A stretch of DNA of 10,888 nt, from assembly GCA_007121755.1 (NCBI GenBank), contig SKJZ01000187.1, positions 1 through 10,888 of the forward strand, in the 5' to 3' direction. This DNA comes from Halorhodospira sp. (GTDB lineage Bacteria > Pseudomonadota > Gammaproteobacteria > Nitrococcales > Halorhodospiraceae). This document shows, in pieces, positions 1 to 6,548 of this stretch; within the stretch, counting starts at the first letter, position 1; each line of letters opens with the position of its first letter. The notes beneath the pieces were generated by a model. That model saw nothing but the letters and a program-made list of their open reading frames with translations, was not told the DNA's origin and did not search any database. The position numbers and the translations under genes were made by a program.

Positions 1-432
1 ATCGGACGGCGGCTTCTCCCGGTACGCCGCCTGCCCCACGCCTTCGCCTTCGGCCTGGTTTGGGGTTGGCTGCCGTGCGGGTTAATTTACTCGGCGTTGA
101 TCTACACCTTGGGCGCCGGCGGGGCGCTGCAGGGCGCAGGATTCATGCTGTTCTTCGGCCTGGGAACTTTACCATCCGTGGTCGCGGCCGGCGCCGCAAC
201 CGGAGCGTTGCTGTCCTGGATACGGCAGCCGAACGTCCGGCGGTTCTTCGGCGTAGCCATCATCGTCACCGCGGTGGCCATGCCATTAGTGCACCACTTC
301 GATCTCTTGGGCCACGGCGAGCATCGGCACGACGCTACCGAACACGCGCACCAGCCCAGGGATTTGCACGGCGAAGACGGGCAACAGCACGATCATGTGA
401 ACCAAGACCACGGATCGGAGCATAGTCACTAG
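1..432 (+). CDS. TauE/SafE (UreH-like) family membrane protein, C-terminal part, His-rich tail
   Basis: The reading frame is open from the first base, so the gene starts outside the window and only the last 143 residues are visible. They contain the motif GLVWGWLPCGLIYSAL (about residues 18-33), typical of the second half of small TauE/SafE (COG2836-like) proteins. Hydrophobic helices follow at about residues 42-60 and 82-97. Family members are inner-membrane proteins linked to sulfite, organosulfur or metal export, and some lie at the end of cbb3 oxidase assembly (cco) clusters; the substrate here cannot be read from sequence. The last 46 residues are hydrophilic and hold 13 histidines among many Asp and Glu, which suggests binding of a transition metal such as Cu, Ni or Zn (inference). 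The gene ends with TAG at 430-432, 37 bases from the convergent neighbour's stop. Family assignment is good, function open. Confidence 0.8.
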   Translation: MGRRLLPVRRLPHAFAFGLVWGWLPCGLIYSALIYTLGAGGALQGAGFMLFFGLGTLPSVVAAGAATGALLSWIRQPNVRRFFGVAIIVTAVAMPLVHHFDLLGHGEHRHDATEHAHQPRDLHGEDGQQHDHVNQDHGSEHSH

Positions 433-469
433 GGGAAGCTCGAAAAGCCGCCCGTGGCCGGATAAGGCC

Positions 470-1147
470 TTAACGCGCGGCGGAGCGAACCGGCGCCTCC
501 ACCGTCTTCCGGCTACCGTCATCGAAGTTGAGAACAAGGTAGACCACCTCGCCACGGGTGAGGGGACGGCGCAGATCGACCAACATCAGCCTCGGCCCCC
601 CGGACTGCAGGGTGACAGACTCATCGGGAGGCAGGTAGAGGGTCTGCACCCGGCGCGCTTGATATACGCCGCCGTGAACAACCGTAGCGTGAAGCATGGC
701 GTCCACGGCCGCATCGGTGTAGACCGACAACAGTTGGAATGAATCGCCCGCCGTATTGTGGAGCGCCATCTCCGCATCCGCCGTACCCTCTCCAGGCAGC
801 GACTCTCCGACCCAGACCCACTTCACTTCCACCGCCTCGGCGGCGGTCGGCGGCTCCGGCTCCTTGTCCTCGGCGGACGGATCAGGAATACCGACGATCC
901 GCTCCTCGGCCACCGGCTGCTCCCGAAGCCGCCGCCGTCGCTCGTCCATATGGCGATCACGCTCTTCCAGGATGCGCTCCACCTCGACAGCACTGCGGCG
1001 CAACAGATCCACCGGCTCCCGGTCCGGGCCGAGCAGAGGCAACCGGACACCACTGTGCCGGCTTGAGGACGAATCGGCATAGATCGTGCCGGCCGGTGTC
1101 CAAAGCAGCGCGGCAACGACTACAGCGATGGTCGGCGATCTGGCCAT
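470..1147 (-). CDS. Exported PCu(A)C-like (DUF461) protein with degenerate copper site
   Basis: Encodes 225 residues from an ATG at 1147, chosen because GGAG lies seven bases upstream and the next residues (MARSPTIAVVVAALLWTPAG...YA) look like a Sec signal peptide; an in-frame start further upstream at 1201 would bury this signal. Residues about 52-80 are an Arg/Glu-rich probable coiled coil, followed by a Pro/Glu linker. Residues about 107-220 match the PCu(A)C fold: LHATVVHGGV, then GGPRLMLVDLRRPLTRGE and LNFDDGSRKTVEAPV. Canonical PCu(A)C proteins carry Cu(I) in the periplasm for cytochrome oxidase assembly, using one His and one Met near the first motif and His-x-Met in the second. Here the first His (H153) and last Met (M188) remain, but the middle Met is Ala164 and the second His is Arg186. 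Copper binding is therefore doubtful. The length exceeds a plain PCu(A)C protein because of the coiled-coil insert. Domain call firm, function uncertain. Confidence 0.75.
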   Translation of the reverse strand: MARSPTIAVVVAALLWTPAGTIYADSSSSRHSGVRLPLLGPDREPVDLLRRSAVEVERILEERDRHMDERRRRLREQPVAEERIVGIPDPSAEDKEPEPPTAAEAVEVKWVWVGESLPGEGTADAEMALHNTAGDSFQLLSVYTDAAVDAMLHATVVHGGVYQARRVQTLYLPPDESVTLQSGGPRLMLVDLRRPLTRGEVVYLVLNFDDGSRKTVEAPVRSAAR

Positions 1148-1307
1148 GCACCAACTCCGGGTCAATGGCGGCTCCACATCCCCCGTGGCCACATCCGGCA
1201 ACGGAGCGGCAATCCTCCTCGCGACGGCGGAGCAGGATCAGCCTTTGCTTCTATGGGCCGCTCCCCGTATATCGGCTGATCGACCCCAACCTTGAACCGG
1301 ACCGTGT

Positions 1308-1994
1308 CTAGCCGGGGCGAAGCATTCGGAACCACGTCCAGACGTTCAGCAGAGACGCCAACGACTGCGCGACGTAGGTCAACGCCGCCGCCGTCAGGAT
1401 ACGCCGGGCGTGAAACCGGTCGCCACGGCGCAAATGCCCTGAACGCTCCAACAGTGGCATGGCACGCCCGAAACTGGCGTCCCACTCGGTCGGCAGCGTC
1501 ACCAGGTGGACCAACGCGCCCGAGCCGACACTGAGCAGGCCACCCAGAACCATCAGTAGCGCCACGCCGGGAGCACGAGTCATCCCGGCCACCACCGGCA
1601 TGGCCATCAGCATGCCGGCCCCCAACTGCTGGGTGCGCCGTGTCGCCTTTACCAAACGTTGACGCCACAGCAAGGGTCCGTAACCGGCCGCGTGTTGCAC
1701 AGCGTGGCCCACCTCATGGGCGGCGATGGTCACCGCCGTCAATGAACGGCCACTGTAGTGCTGTGGCGAAAGCCGGACCGCCCCGGCATCGGGATCGTAG
1801 TGGTCGCCGCTCTCGGTGGTCTCGACGGTGATGTCGCCGAGCCGCAACCCGTGCAACAGATCCCTCGCCAGCTCCCCTCCGGTCAACGGATAGCGATCGG
1901 TCGGTTCGCTGTACCGCGCCATAACACGCCGCACCCAGAGACTGGGGCCGAAGATCGCACCCAACAGCGCTAGCAGCAGGATGATATAGGCCAT
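1308..1994 (-). CDS. Membrane zinc metallopeptidase, YugP family
   Basis: Encodes 228 residues of the neutral zinc metallopeptidase family typified by Bacillus YugP (Zn_peptidase_2). An N-terminal membrane helix (residues 2-20) precedes a soluble stretch ending in HEVGHAVQ at residues 93-100, where H93, E94 and H97 form the HExxH zinc site. Two closely spaced hydrophobic segments follow (about 125-165). The family's second conserved motif appears as LPTEWDAS (167-174), in which E170 is the likely third zinc ligand. Another hydrophobic segment closes the protein (about 197-220). Length matches the family (about 220-230). The protease presumably acts at the inner membrane; substrates are not known for most members. 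The ATG at 1994 is preceded by GAGAGAATGGAGCC, which supplies a purine-rich but not ideally spaced ribosome site. The gene lies 160 bases upstream of the PCu(A)C-like gene on the same strand and diverges from the small gene at 2110. Confidence 0.9.
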   Translation of the reverse strand: MAYIILLLALLGAIFGPSLWVRRVMARYSEPTDRYPLTGGELARDLLHGLRLGDITVETTESGDHYDPDAGAVRLSPQHYSGRSLTAVTIAAHEVGHAVQHAAGYGPLLWRQRLVKATRRTQQLGAGMLMAMPVVAGMTRAPGVALLMVLGGLLSVGSGALVHLVTLPTEWDASFGRAMPLLERSGHLRRGDRFHARRILTAAALTYVAQSLASLLNVWTWFRMLRPG

Positions 1995-2048
1995 GGCTCC
2001 ATTCTCTCAAAAAGCGACAACCGTCCCATACATGAATATGACAGGGCA

Positions 2049-2077
2049 TTCACTTATCACCATCCGGACGGTATACT
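2049..2077 (+). promoter_or_regulatory. Candidate sigma-70 promoter for the small gene at 2110
   Basis: TTCACT (2049-2054) and TATACT (2072-2077) are separated by 17 bases and match the sigma-70 -35 and -10 boxes at 4/6 and 5/6 positions. Transcription would start near 2084, giving a leader of about 26 bases before the ATG at 2110. It lies in the 115-base divergent gap with the zinc peptidase gene. No equally good promoter was seen for the opposite strand. Confidence 0.45.
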
Positions 2078-2109
2078 AATGCTGCATAGCAACATAGAGA
2101 GGCCTTTAT

Positions 2110-2487
2110 ATGTATACCGCATTGGTCAGCCCCGATTACGCGGAACGTTTCGGTCAAGCCGTGACAGTGGCCGGCGGCTTCATCGCCCACGGACTGATAT
2201 CACCTTACCGGGAAGAGACACCCGGCAACGGTTGGTTCTTCGCCTTGCTGCCGGGACAACCGGAATCGGCGGATCAGGCCTCGGTGCAACCGCTTCCCGC
2301 GAGCCAGGTGGAGCGGATCCTCCAAGAGGAGAAGCAACGCTATCTGGAGTTGTCCCGCGACGAGAACGATCCGGTCTGGGATGATGCCGCGTCGGTGGTG
2401 ACCGACATGCTCCACTGTTTGCGCCGTGCCGAGATCACCGGCCCCAACGCCGGTGTGCAGCCGCGCGAACACGCCGCCGGGAGCTGA
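2110..2487 (+). CDS. Hypothetical small acidic protein
   Basis: Encodes 125 residues that I do not recognise. The start is well supported: GAGAGG at 2097-2102 lies seven bases before the ATG, and a plausible promoter sits just upstream. No signal peptide, membrane helix or cysteine motif is visible (one Cys, in MLHCLRRAEI). The N-terminal half (SPDYAERFGQAVTVAGGFIAHG) looks globular. The middle contains a Glu/Arg-rich helix (QVERILQEEKQRYLELSRDE, about residues 66-85), and the last 15 or so residues are polar and probably disordered. The protein is likely cytoplasmic. Its last 53 bases overlap, tail to tail, the 3' end of the membrane protein gene on the other strand. Because the extreme C-terminus is low-complexity, the overlap could reflect a late stop-codon shift. 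No functional clue comes from the neighbours. Confidence 0.65.
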   Translation: MYTALVSPDYAERFGQAVTVAGGFIAHGLISPYREETPGNGWFFALLPGQPESADQASVQPLPASQVERILQEEKQRYLELSRDENDPVWDDAASVVTDMLHCLRRAEITGPNAGVQPREHAAGS

Positions 2488-3352
2488 ACCGCGTACTTCC
2501 TGGCACCCCCTCGCCTTCCACATCGGCGGGTTCCAGCGCCAATTCCAGCTCGGTCGGGACAGGAAGCCCCGCCGGATGGTTGGCGTCGCGCCCCAGAAAG
2601 ACATCCCGGTAAGACGTGTAGAGCACCGCACCGAGCAGCGGCGCCAAAAACGGACCCGCCCACCCGGCGGTGGCCATCAACACCGCGACGGCAACCATGA
2701 ACAACCCGAGCAATCCGGTCATGGCCACCGGATTGATGCGGTAGGCGCGCGTGCTGACCACCGCGGAGTGCACCGGCGGTGCCGCGTGGAGAATCACCAT
2801 CGGCAACAGAAACCACTGCCCGAAGACGAGCATGCCGAGCCCCGCCCCCAACAGGGCCGATCCTAAAACCCCGCCAATGACCAATACCGGCCCCAATAGC
2901 ACGCGAGTCAACGGGTCCGGCGCCGGCGCCCCGGTCTCCAGACGGGGCTCATAGAGGCCGAGCCCCTCCACTGCCTCGGCAAATGAGAGCTGCAGCGGAT
3001 CGAAAAGCACCGGGACCAATACACCGTAGGCGGCAAACAGCGCCGCCGCGACTGTTACCGCCACTGCGGCGTCGAGATTGGCCGGCAGGATAAAGCCGAT
3101 ACGGACGGAGCGATTGTAATCGATGGCCAAGGCCAACCGAATAAAGAGCACCAGCGCCACTGTGGCGACCACCAGGGTCAACAGGGTCCGCACCGGCCCC
3201 CAGACCGTGAGATGCGCCACCCAGTGGACAGCGACCACCGTCGCCAAATAGCCGGCCACCGGCCCCGGCCGCCGCAGCAAGAGGGCCACCGCCTCCCGGA
3301 TCCAATGCATCCAGGCATTCGGTTCAGTCTGCCGCGGCCCCAAGACGGACAA
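2435..3352 (-). CDS. Polytopic inner-membrane protein of unknown function
   Basis: Encodes about 305 residues with hydrophobic segments at roughly 30-50, 52-75, 92-117, 150-180 (with a Gly-rich GSALLGAGLGMLVFG stretch) and 205-242, and an Arg-rich C-terminal tail (SSRRRVRAAAHRRWGR), so an inner-membrane protein with a cytoplasmic tail is likely. Its plan (a short Arg-containing N-terminus, REAVALLLRRPG, then repeated hydrophobic blocks) recalls the BPSS1780-type hypothetical membrane proteins of proteobacteria, but I cannot confirm that by eye. The start is uncertain: the TTG at 3352 has GGAG eight bases upstream, a TTG at 3358 has the same GGAG too close, and the first ATG (3310) has no ribosome site. 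It is on the same strand as ilvD, downstream of it, but a strong hairpin lies between. Its stop codon (TGA, 2435-2437) falls inside the small gene on the + strand. Confidence 0.7.
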   Translation of the reverse strand: MSVLGPRQTEPNAWMHWIREAVALLLRRPGPVAGYLATVVAVHWVAHLTVWGPVRTLLTLVVATVALVLFIRLALAIDYNRSVRIGFILPANLDAAVAVTVAAALFAAYGVLVPVLFDPLQLSFAEAVEGLGLYEPRLETGAPAPDPLTRVLLGPVLVIGGVLGSALLGAGLGMLVFGQWFLLPMVILHAAPPVHSAVVSTRAYRINPVAMTGLLGLFMVAVAVLMATAGWAGPFLAPLLGAVLYTSYRDVFLGRDANHPAGLPVPTELELALEPADVEGEGVPGSTRFSSRRRVRAAAHRRWGR

Positions 3353-3370
3353 GGTCAATACTCCGGCTGG

Positions 3371-3392
3371 CCCGGCCCGCCCGCGGGCCGGG
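3371..3392. terminator. GC-rich hairpin between ilvD and the membrane protein gene
   Basis: CCCGGCCCG (3371-3379) and CGGGCCGGG (3384-3392) are a perfect nine-base inverted repeat around a four-base loop. It lies 53 bases past the ilvD stop codon and just upstream of the next gene's start on the same strand. No T-run follows on either strand, so it is not a standard intrinsic terminator. It could pause RNA polymerase, protect the ilvD mRNA 3' end, or limit read-through into the membrane protein gene. Confidence 0.4.
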
Positions 3393-3445
3393 GGAGTTTG
3401 GTACCGCTACGGCGCCCTGCGTTTCGCACCGGCGCCCCCGCTGGA

Positions 3446-5146
3446 TCACCGCCCCTCGTCGTCAAAGAGATCGAGGTCGGTTACCGCACCGAGGCTTGCC
3501 GATGAGGCCAAACGGGCGTACTTGGCCAACACACCGCGCCGGTAGCGCGGCTCCGGCCGGCGCCACCGTGCCCGGCGCGCGGCCAACTCCTCATCATCGA
3601 TCTCCAATTGCAGCAGGTTGCGATCGGCGTCGATGGTGATTGTATCGTCCTCTTCCACCAGCCCGATCACTCCACCCTCATAGGCCTCGGGCGAGACGTG
3701 GCCGACCACCATGCCGTAGGTTCCCCCGGAGAAGCGCCCGTCGGTAATCAAACCGACCGAGTCGCCCAATCCCTTGCCGATAATGGCAGCCGTCGGCGCG
3801 AGCATCTCCCGCATTCCGGGACCACCCTTCGGGCCCTCGTAACGCACCACGACAACATCCCCGGCCCCGACCTTGTCATCGAGGATGGCCGCCAAGCACT
3901 CCTCCTCGGAATCGAAGACCCGGGCCGGGCCGCTGATCCGCCGCTGCTTGATCCCGGTGATCTTGGCCACGGCCCCCTCCTCCGCGAGATTGCCGCGCAG
4001 AATGGCCAAGTGGCCCTCGGCATAGAGCGGGCGGTCGAACGGCAGAATGATCTCCTGATCCGCAGACGGGGTGGCCGGCAGGTGGGCCAACTGCTCGGCC
4101 AGGGTCCGGCCGGTAATGGTACGGCACTCCCCGTGAAGCAGCCCCCGCTCCAGCAGCATCTTCATCACCTGCGGAGTGCCGCCGACCTCGTGAAACTCGG
4201 AGGTGACGAACCGGCCGGACGGCTTGAGGTCGCAGAGCACCGGAACCTTGTGGCGAATGGCCTCCACGTCGTCGATGGAGAGCGGCACCTCGGCGGCGCT
4301 GGCGATCGCCAGCAGGTGGAGTACCGCGTTGGTCGAACCGCCGAGGGCCATGACCACCGCGATGGCGTTTTCGAACGCCTCGCGCGTCATGATATCGCGC
4401 GGCAACCGCTGGTGGCGGATGGCGTCGACCAACACCTCGGCGGCGGCGTCCGCCACCTCCAACGCCTCGTGGTCCTCGGCCGAGACCGTCGACGACCCCA
4501 TCAGGCTCATGCCCATCGCCTCGAAGGCGCTGGACATGGTGTTGGCGGTGTACATGCCGCCGCAGGCGCCGGCGCCGGGACAGGCACTGCGCTCGACGCC
4601 CTTCAAATCCTCCTCGGAGAGCTTGCCGGCGTTGTACTGCCCCACCGCCTCGAACGCGCTGACGATGGTCAGATTCTCGCCCTTGTAGTGGCCGGGCTTG
4701 ATGGTGCCGCCGTAGACAAAGAGCCCCGGTATGTTGAGCCTGGCGAGGGCGATCATCGCCCCGGGCATGTTCTTGTCGCAGCCGCCGGTGGCCAGCATGC
4801 CGTCCATGCATTGGCCGGCCCCGACCGTCTCGATGGAGTCTGCAATGACCTCCCGGGAGACCAGCGAGTACTTCATGCCCTCGGTGCCCATGGAGATGCC
4901 GTCGGAGATGGTGATGGTGCCGAAGAGCATCGGCATGGCGCCGGCCTTACGCAACGCCTCGTCGGCGCGCTTGGCCATCGCGCCGATCCCCACGTTACAC
5001 GGCGTAATCGTGCTGTGCGCGTTGCCCACGCCGACGATGGGCTTGTCGAAATCTTCATCTTTAAAGCCCACGGCGCGCAACATGGCCCGATTCGGGGTAC
5101 GCGCCACGCCGCCGGTGATCACGCGGCTACGTCGATTCTCCGCCAT
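3446..5146 (-). CDS. ilvD: Dihydroxy-acid dehydratase
   Basis: Encodes 566 residues of dihydroxy-acid dehydratase, which converts 2,3-dihydroxy-isovalerate and 2,3-dihydroxy-3-methylvalerate to the 2-keto acids that lead to valine, leucine and isoleucine, in the cytoplasm. The three iron-sulfur cysteines are present: C50 in TPCNVG, C123 in CDKNMPG and C195 in CPGAGACGGMYTANTMSS. D82 (SDGISMG) and D124 are expected Mg ligands, K125 is the lysine carbamylated in studied enzymes, and S473 in DGRFSGGT matches the catalytic serine. The length fits the shorter (about 560-residue) class, in which studied members carry a [2Fe-2S] cluster, and not the 616-residue E. coli type; the cluster type here is inferred. 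The ATG at 5146 follows a doubled TAGGAG, the first copy ideally spaced. The gene stands alone, away from other ilv genes in this window, and all conserved blocks are intact. Confidence 0.97.
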   Translation of the reverse strand: MAENRRSRVITGGVARTPNRAMLRAVGFKDEDFDKPIVGVGNAHSTITPCNVGIGAMAKRADEALRKAGAMPMLFGTITISDGISMGTEGMKYSLVSREVIADSIETVGAGQCMDGMLATGGCDKNMPGAMIALARLNIPGLFVYGGTIKPGHYKGENLTIVSAFEAVGQYNAGKLSEEDLKGVERSACPGAGACGGMYTANTMSSAFEAMGMSLMGSSTVSAEDHEALEVADAAAEVLVDAIRHQRLPRDIMTREAFENAIAVVMALGGSTNAVLHLLAIASAAEVPLSIDDVEAIRHKVPVLCDLKPSGRFVTSEFHEVGGTPQVMKMLLERGLLHGECRTITGRTLAEQLAHLPATPSADQEIILPFDRPLYAEGHLAILRGNLAEEGAVAKITGIKQRRISGPARVFDSEEECLAAILDDKVGAGDVVVVRYEGPKGGPGMREMLAPTAAIIGKGLGDSVGLITDGRFSGGTYGMVVGHVSPEAYEGGVIGLVEEDDTITIDADRNLLQLEIDDEELAARRARWRRPEPRYRRGVLAKYARLASSASLGAVTDLDLFDDEGR

Positions 5147-5267
5147 CTCCTACTCCTACGGTTGAGGTACTGAACTGCGTCGAAATGGGTTTCGCCAAGC
5201 CGCATAGGATATACCGTGTTGCTCCGTTCAGCCTACCGACGGGGAGGCTTGGCGGCCGACGATGCGC

Positions 5268-5286
5268 CGTTAACTTCTAATTAACG
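5268..5286. repeat. Inverted repeat CGTTAA-N7-TTAACG
   Basis: CGTTAA at 5268-5273 and TTAACG at 5281-5286 form an exact six-base inverted repeat with a seven-base AT-rich spacer. It stands out in an otherwise GC-rich region, about 120 bases upstream of the ilvD start and ten bases before an extended -10 box on the + strand. The form suits a dimeric DNA-binding regulator; the protein that would bind it is not known. Confidence 0.4.
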
Positions 5287-5292
5287 TTCCGC

Positions 5293-5301
5293 TGGTATAA
5301 C
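5293..5301 (+). promoter_or_regulatory. Extended -10 box (TGGTATAAC)
   Basis: TG-G-TATAAC is a good extended -10 element (TGnTATAAT with one mismatch). There is no -35 match at 16-18 bases upstream, which an extended -10 promoter can partly do without. A transcript would start near 5308 and run to the right, where no + strand gene begins until 5718; it would be antisense to the small gene at 5454-5606 or end earlier as a short RNA. Confidence 0.3.
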
Positions 5302-5379
5302 GGGAGTCGTCGCGAAGGGGTTCTTCACCGGCTTCCGGGAGCGGCGCCTCGACCGTACCGGGGGGAGGTTCTCGACAAT

Positions 5380-5405
5380 GGGAGCCGCGGTTGGGCGCCG
5401 CTCCC
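5380..5405. repeat. GC-rich hairpin in the ilvD upstream gap
   Basis: GGGAGC (5380-5385) pairs with GCTCCC (5400-5405). Inside, CGC (5386-5388) can pair with GCG (5395-5397), leaving a two-base bulge and a six-base loop. No T-run follows, so intrinsic termination is not supported. With the extended -10 box about 80 bases to the left it could delimit a short RNA, but this is speculative. Confidence 0.3.
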
Positions 5406-5453
5406 GGGGGCCGGGGAGGACCGACCACGCCACGCGACGCCAGGATAAACCTA

Positions 5454-5606
5454 TCATTTCAGCATCTTGCGAAAGGTTCGCCCCGCCGCCTTGCCGGCGT
5501 CGTAGCCGGTGACCCGACCTCCGCCGCGCTCCTGCCGCACCGCCTGAGCGCCCCGATGGAGCCGCATCAACCGAAGAATCCAGGGAAGCAATCTGATCAC
5601 GTTCAT
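5454..5606 (-). CDS. Small basic protein, 50 residues, unknown function
   Basis: A 50-residue protein starting MNVIRLLPWILRLMRLHRG. I do not recognise it. The start at 5606 is supported by GGAGAGGG ending five bases before the ATG, one of the best ribosome sites in the window. An in-frame upstream start at 5735 is unlikely because it has no such site and would run into the start of the divergent gene at 5718. The first 16 residues form a probable amphipathic or membrane-touching helix with Arg at 5, 12 and 15. The rest is Arg/Gly-rich, and with 9 Arg, 3 Lys and only 2 acidic residues the net charge is about +10. It might bind the membrane surface, nucleic acid or another small partner (inference). 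It is transcribed away from the DUF3108 gene, with a dyad in the 111-base gap. Confidence 0.55.
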   Translation of the reverse strand: MNVIRLLPWILRLMRLHRGAQAVRQERGGGRVTGYDAGKAAGRTFRKMLK

Positions 5607-5668
5607 GGTTACCCTCTCCGCCGCCTGACGCGCAATGAACCCCGACGCCGGCCGCGCGATCTGAGACA

Positions 5669-5686
5669 ATAGACCATCCAGTCTAT
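5669..5686. promoter_or_regulatory. Operator-like dyad in a divergent gap
   Basis: ATAGAC-CATCCA-GTCTAT is an exact six-base inverted repeat with a six-base spacer, centred about 40 bases before the ATG at 5718 and about 70 before the start of the small gene at 5606. Its right half overlaps a weak -10 box (TATACC, 5684-5689) that lies 17 bases from CTGAGA (5661-5666), each matching sigma-70 at 4/6. A regulator bound here would probably affect transcription of the + strand gene and perhaps both genes. Confidence 0.4.
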
Positions 5687-5717
5687 ACCGACAGCATCCC
5701 ACAGGGGACAACGGATC

Positions 5718-6431
5718 ATGCCGAGGCTCCGCCACGCTGCCGCCGCACTACTCATGGCCGCCGCCACCGCGGCCCAGGCCAACCTCAATGAGGGCTTCGA
5801 GGCCGAATACGTTCTCACCTACCGGGGCTTTATTGTAGGCGAAATACGGCTCCACTGGGAGCGCCCCGGCGGCGAGCGGTATCGTTACACCGCCCGAGGG
5901 GAGCCCCGTGGGCTTGCCCGCTTGGTCTCCGGCGCTGATTTTTTCGAGCGCAGCCGGGGCAGGATCGTTAACGGACGTGTCGTCACCGACTCCTATGAAT
6001 CCCGGGAGGGGGGAGAACTCAAGGAGCGCTGGCGCATCGACGACGAACACGCCCAGGAGGAGGTGAGCGGCAAGACACTCCCGCTGAGCGGAGAACGCCC
6101 ACTGGACCCGCTTTCGGTCCAGGTCGACGGGATGCTCGCCTTCATGAACGGCAGACTGCAAGAGCCTGGTGATGAGATCACGTTTACCATCGTCGACGGC
6201 GACGAATTGAGCACTTACACCCTCCACTTCACCGGCACCACGACCGTTGAGGCTCACGGCACCAAGTACGGCGCCCATCGGGTCGAACGCGTCCACCGCG
6301 GCGACCGGAAGACCCGCTTCTGGCTCGCCCCGGAACTCGACTACTTCCCGGTCAAGCTGGAACAGGTCTCGTCCAGCGGCACGCGGCTGCTAGCGACCCT
6401 GCGGAAGCCGCCAACCGGCACCGACAACTAA
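5718..6431 (+). CDS. Exported DUF3108 domain protein
   Basis: Encodes 237 residues. Residues 1-21 (MPRLRHAAAALLMAAATAAQA) form a clear Sec signal peptide with an Ala-x-Ala cleavage site, so the mature protein is periplasmic. The rest matches the DUF3108 family: FEAEYVLTYRGFIVGEIRLHW near the start, DFFERSRGRIVNGRVVTDSYE, a DPLSVQ segment near residue 130, and the C-terminal TRFWLAPELDYFPVKLEQ (about 199-216), where many members have the same WLAPE-like turn before PVKL. These proteins are all-beta and have no established biochemical role; they are common in gammaproteobacteria. AGGGGA at 5703-5708 serves as ribosome site with a nine-base spacer. The gene is alone on its strand: divergent from the 50-residue gene and convergent with the chemoreceptor gene 117 bases away. 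No clear intrinsic terminator was seen in that gap. Confidence 0.88.
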   Translation: MPRLRHAAAALLMAAATAAQANLNEGFEAEYVLTYRGFIVGEIRLHWERPGGERYRYTARGEPRGLARLVSGADFFERSRGRIVNGRVVTDSYESREGGELKERWRIDDEHAQEEVSGKTLPLSGERPLDPLSVQVDGMLAFMNGRLQEPGDEITFTIVDGDELSTYTLHFTGTTTVEAHGTKYGAHRVERVHRGDRKTRFWLAPELDYFPVKLEQVSSSGTRLLATLRKPPTGTDN

Positions 6432-6548
6432 CGGGAAGCTCGGGAAACCATCTACACCGTCTTCCACCCGTGTGTCCGCCGAACGCGCCCTTCGGGTTCC
6501 CTGCGATTCTTGGCCGACCGATCTTCCCTAACCTTTCGGCAAGCCACT

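Larger units (their letters stand above)
5147..5453. other. 307-base gene-free stretch upstream of ilvD
   Basis: No convincing gene lies here. On the - strand it must hold the ilvD leader and promoter, but I see no clear -35/-10 pair. On the + strand it contains an exact inverted repeat, an extended -10 box and a GC-rich hairpin, each listed separately. A 44-codon frame from the ATG at 5378 has a purine-rich sequence upstream but runs into the opposite-strand small gene and has no protein-like character. There is no obvious leader peptide rich in Ile, Val or Leu codons before ilvD, so classic ilv attenuation is not supported. Confidence 0.5.

Noticed and set aside
433..442. GGGAAGCTCG just after a stop codon, seen again just after the stop codon of the DUF3108 gene (from 6433)
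   Set aside because: Only a ten-base match without dyad symmetry or further copies; probably chance.
1162..1668. 168-codon - strand frame across the gap upstream of the PCu(A)C-like gene
   Set aside because: It mostly overlaps the zinc peptidase gene in another frame, has no motifs and shows no good ribosome site.
2032..2079. Fifteen-codon frame resembling a leader peptide before the small gene
   Set aside because: No ribosome site precedes it, and it starts upstream of the likely transcription start near 2084.
3608..5173. Long + strand open frame (about 520 codons) opposite ilvD
   Set aside because: It is the antisense shadow of ilvD, rich in His, Gly, Asp and Arg with no family motifs; long antisense frames are common in GC-rich genes.
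5454..5735. Longer 93-residue version of the small basic protein
   Set aside because: Its extra start overlaps the start of the divergent DUF3108 gene and lacks a ribosome site, while the internal ATG at 5606 has an excellent one.
6479..6495. CCGAA-N7-TTCGG hairpin as a shared terminator in the convergent gap
   Set aside because: The stem has only five pairs and no T-run on either side.
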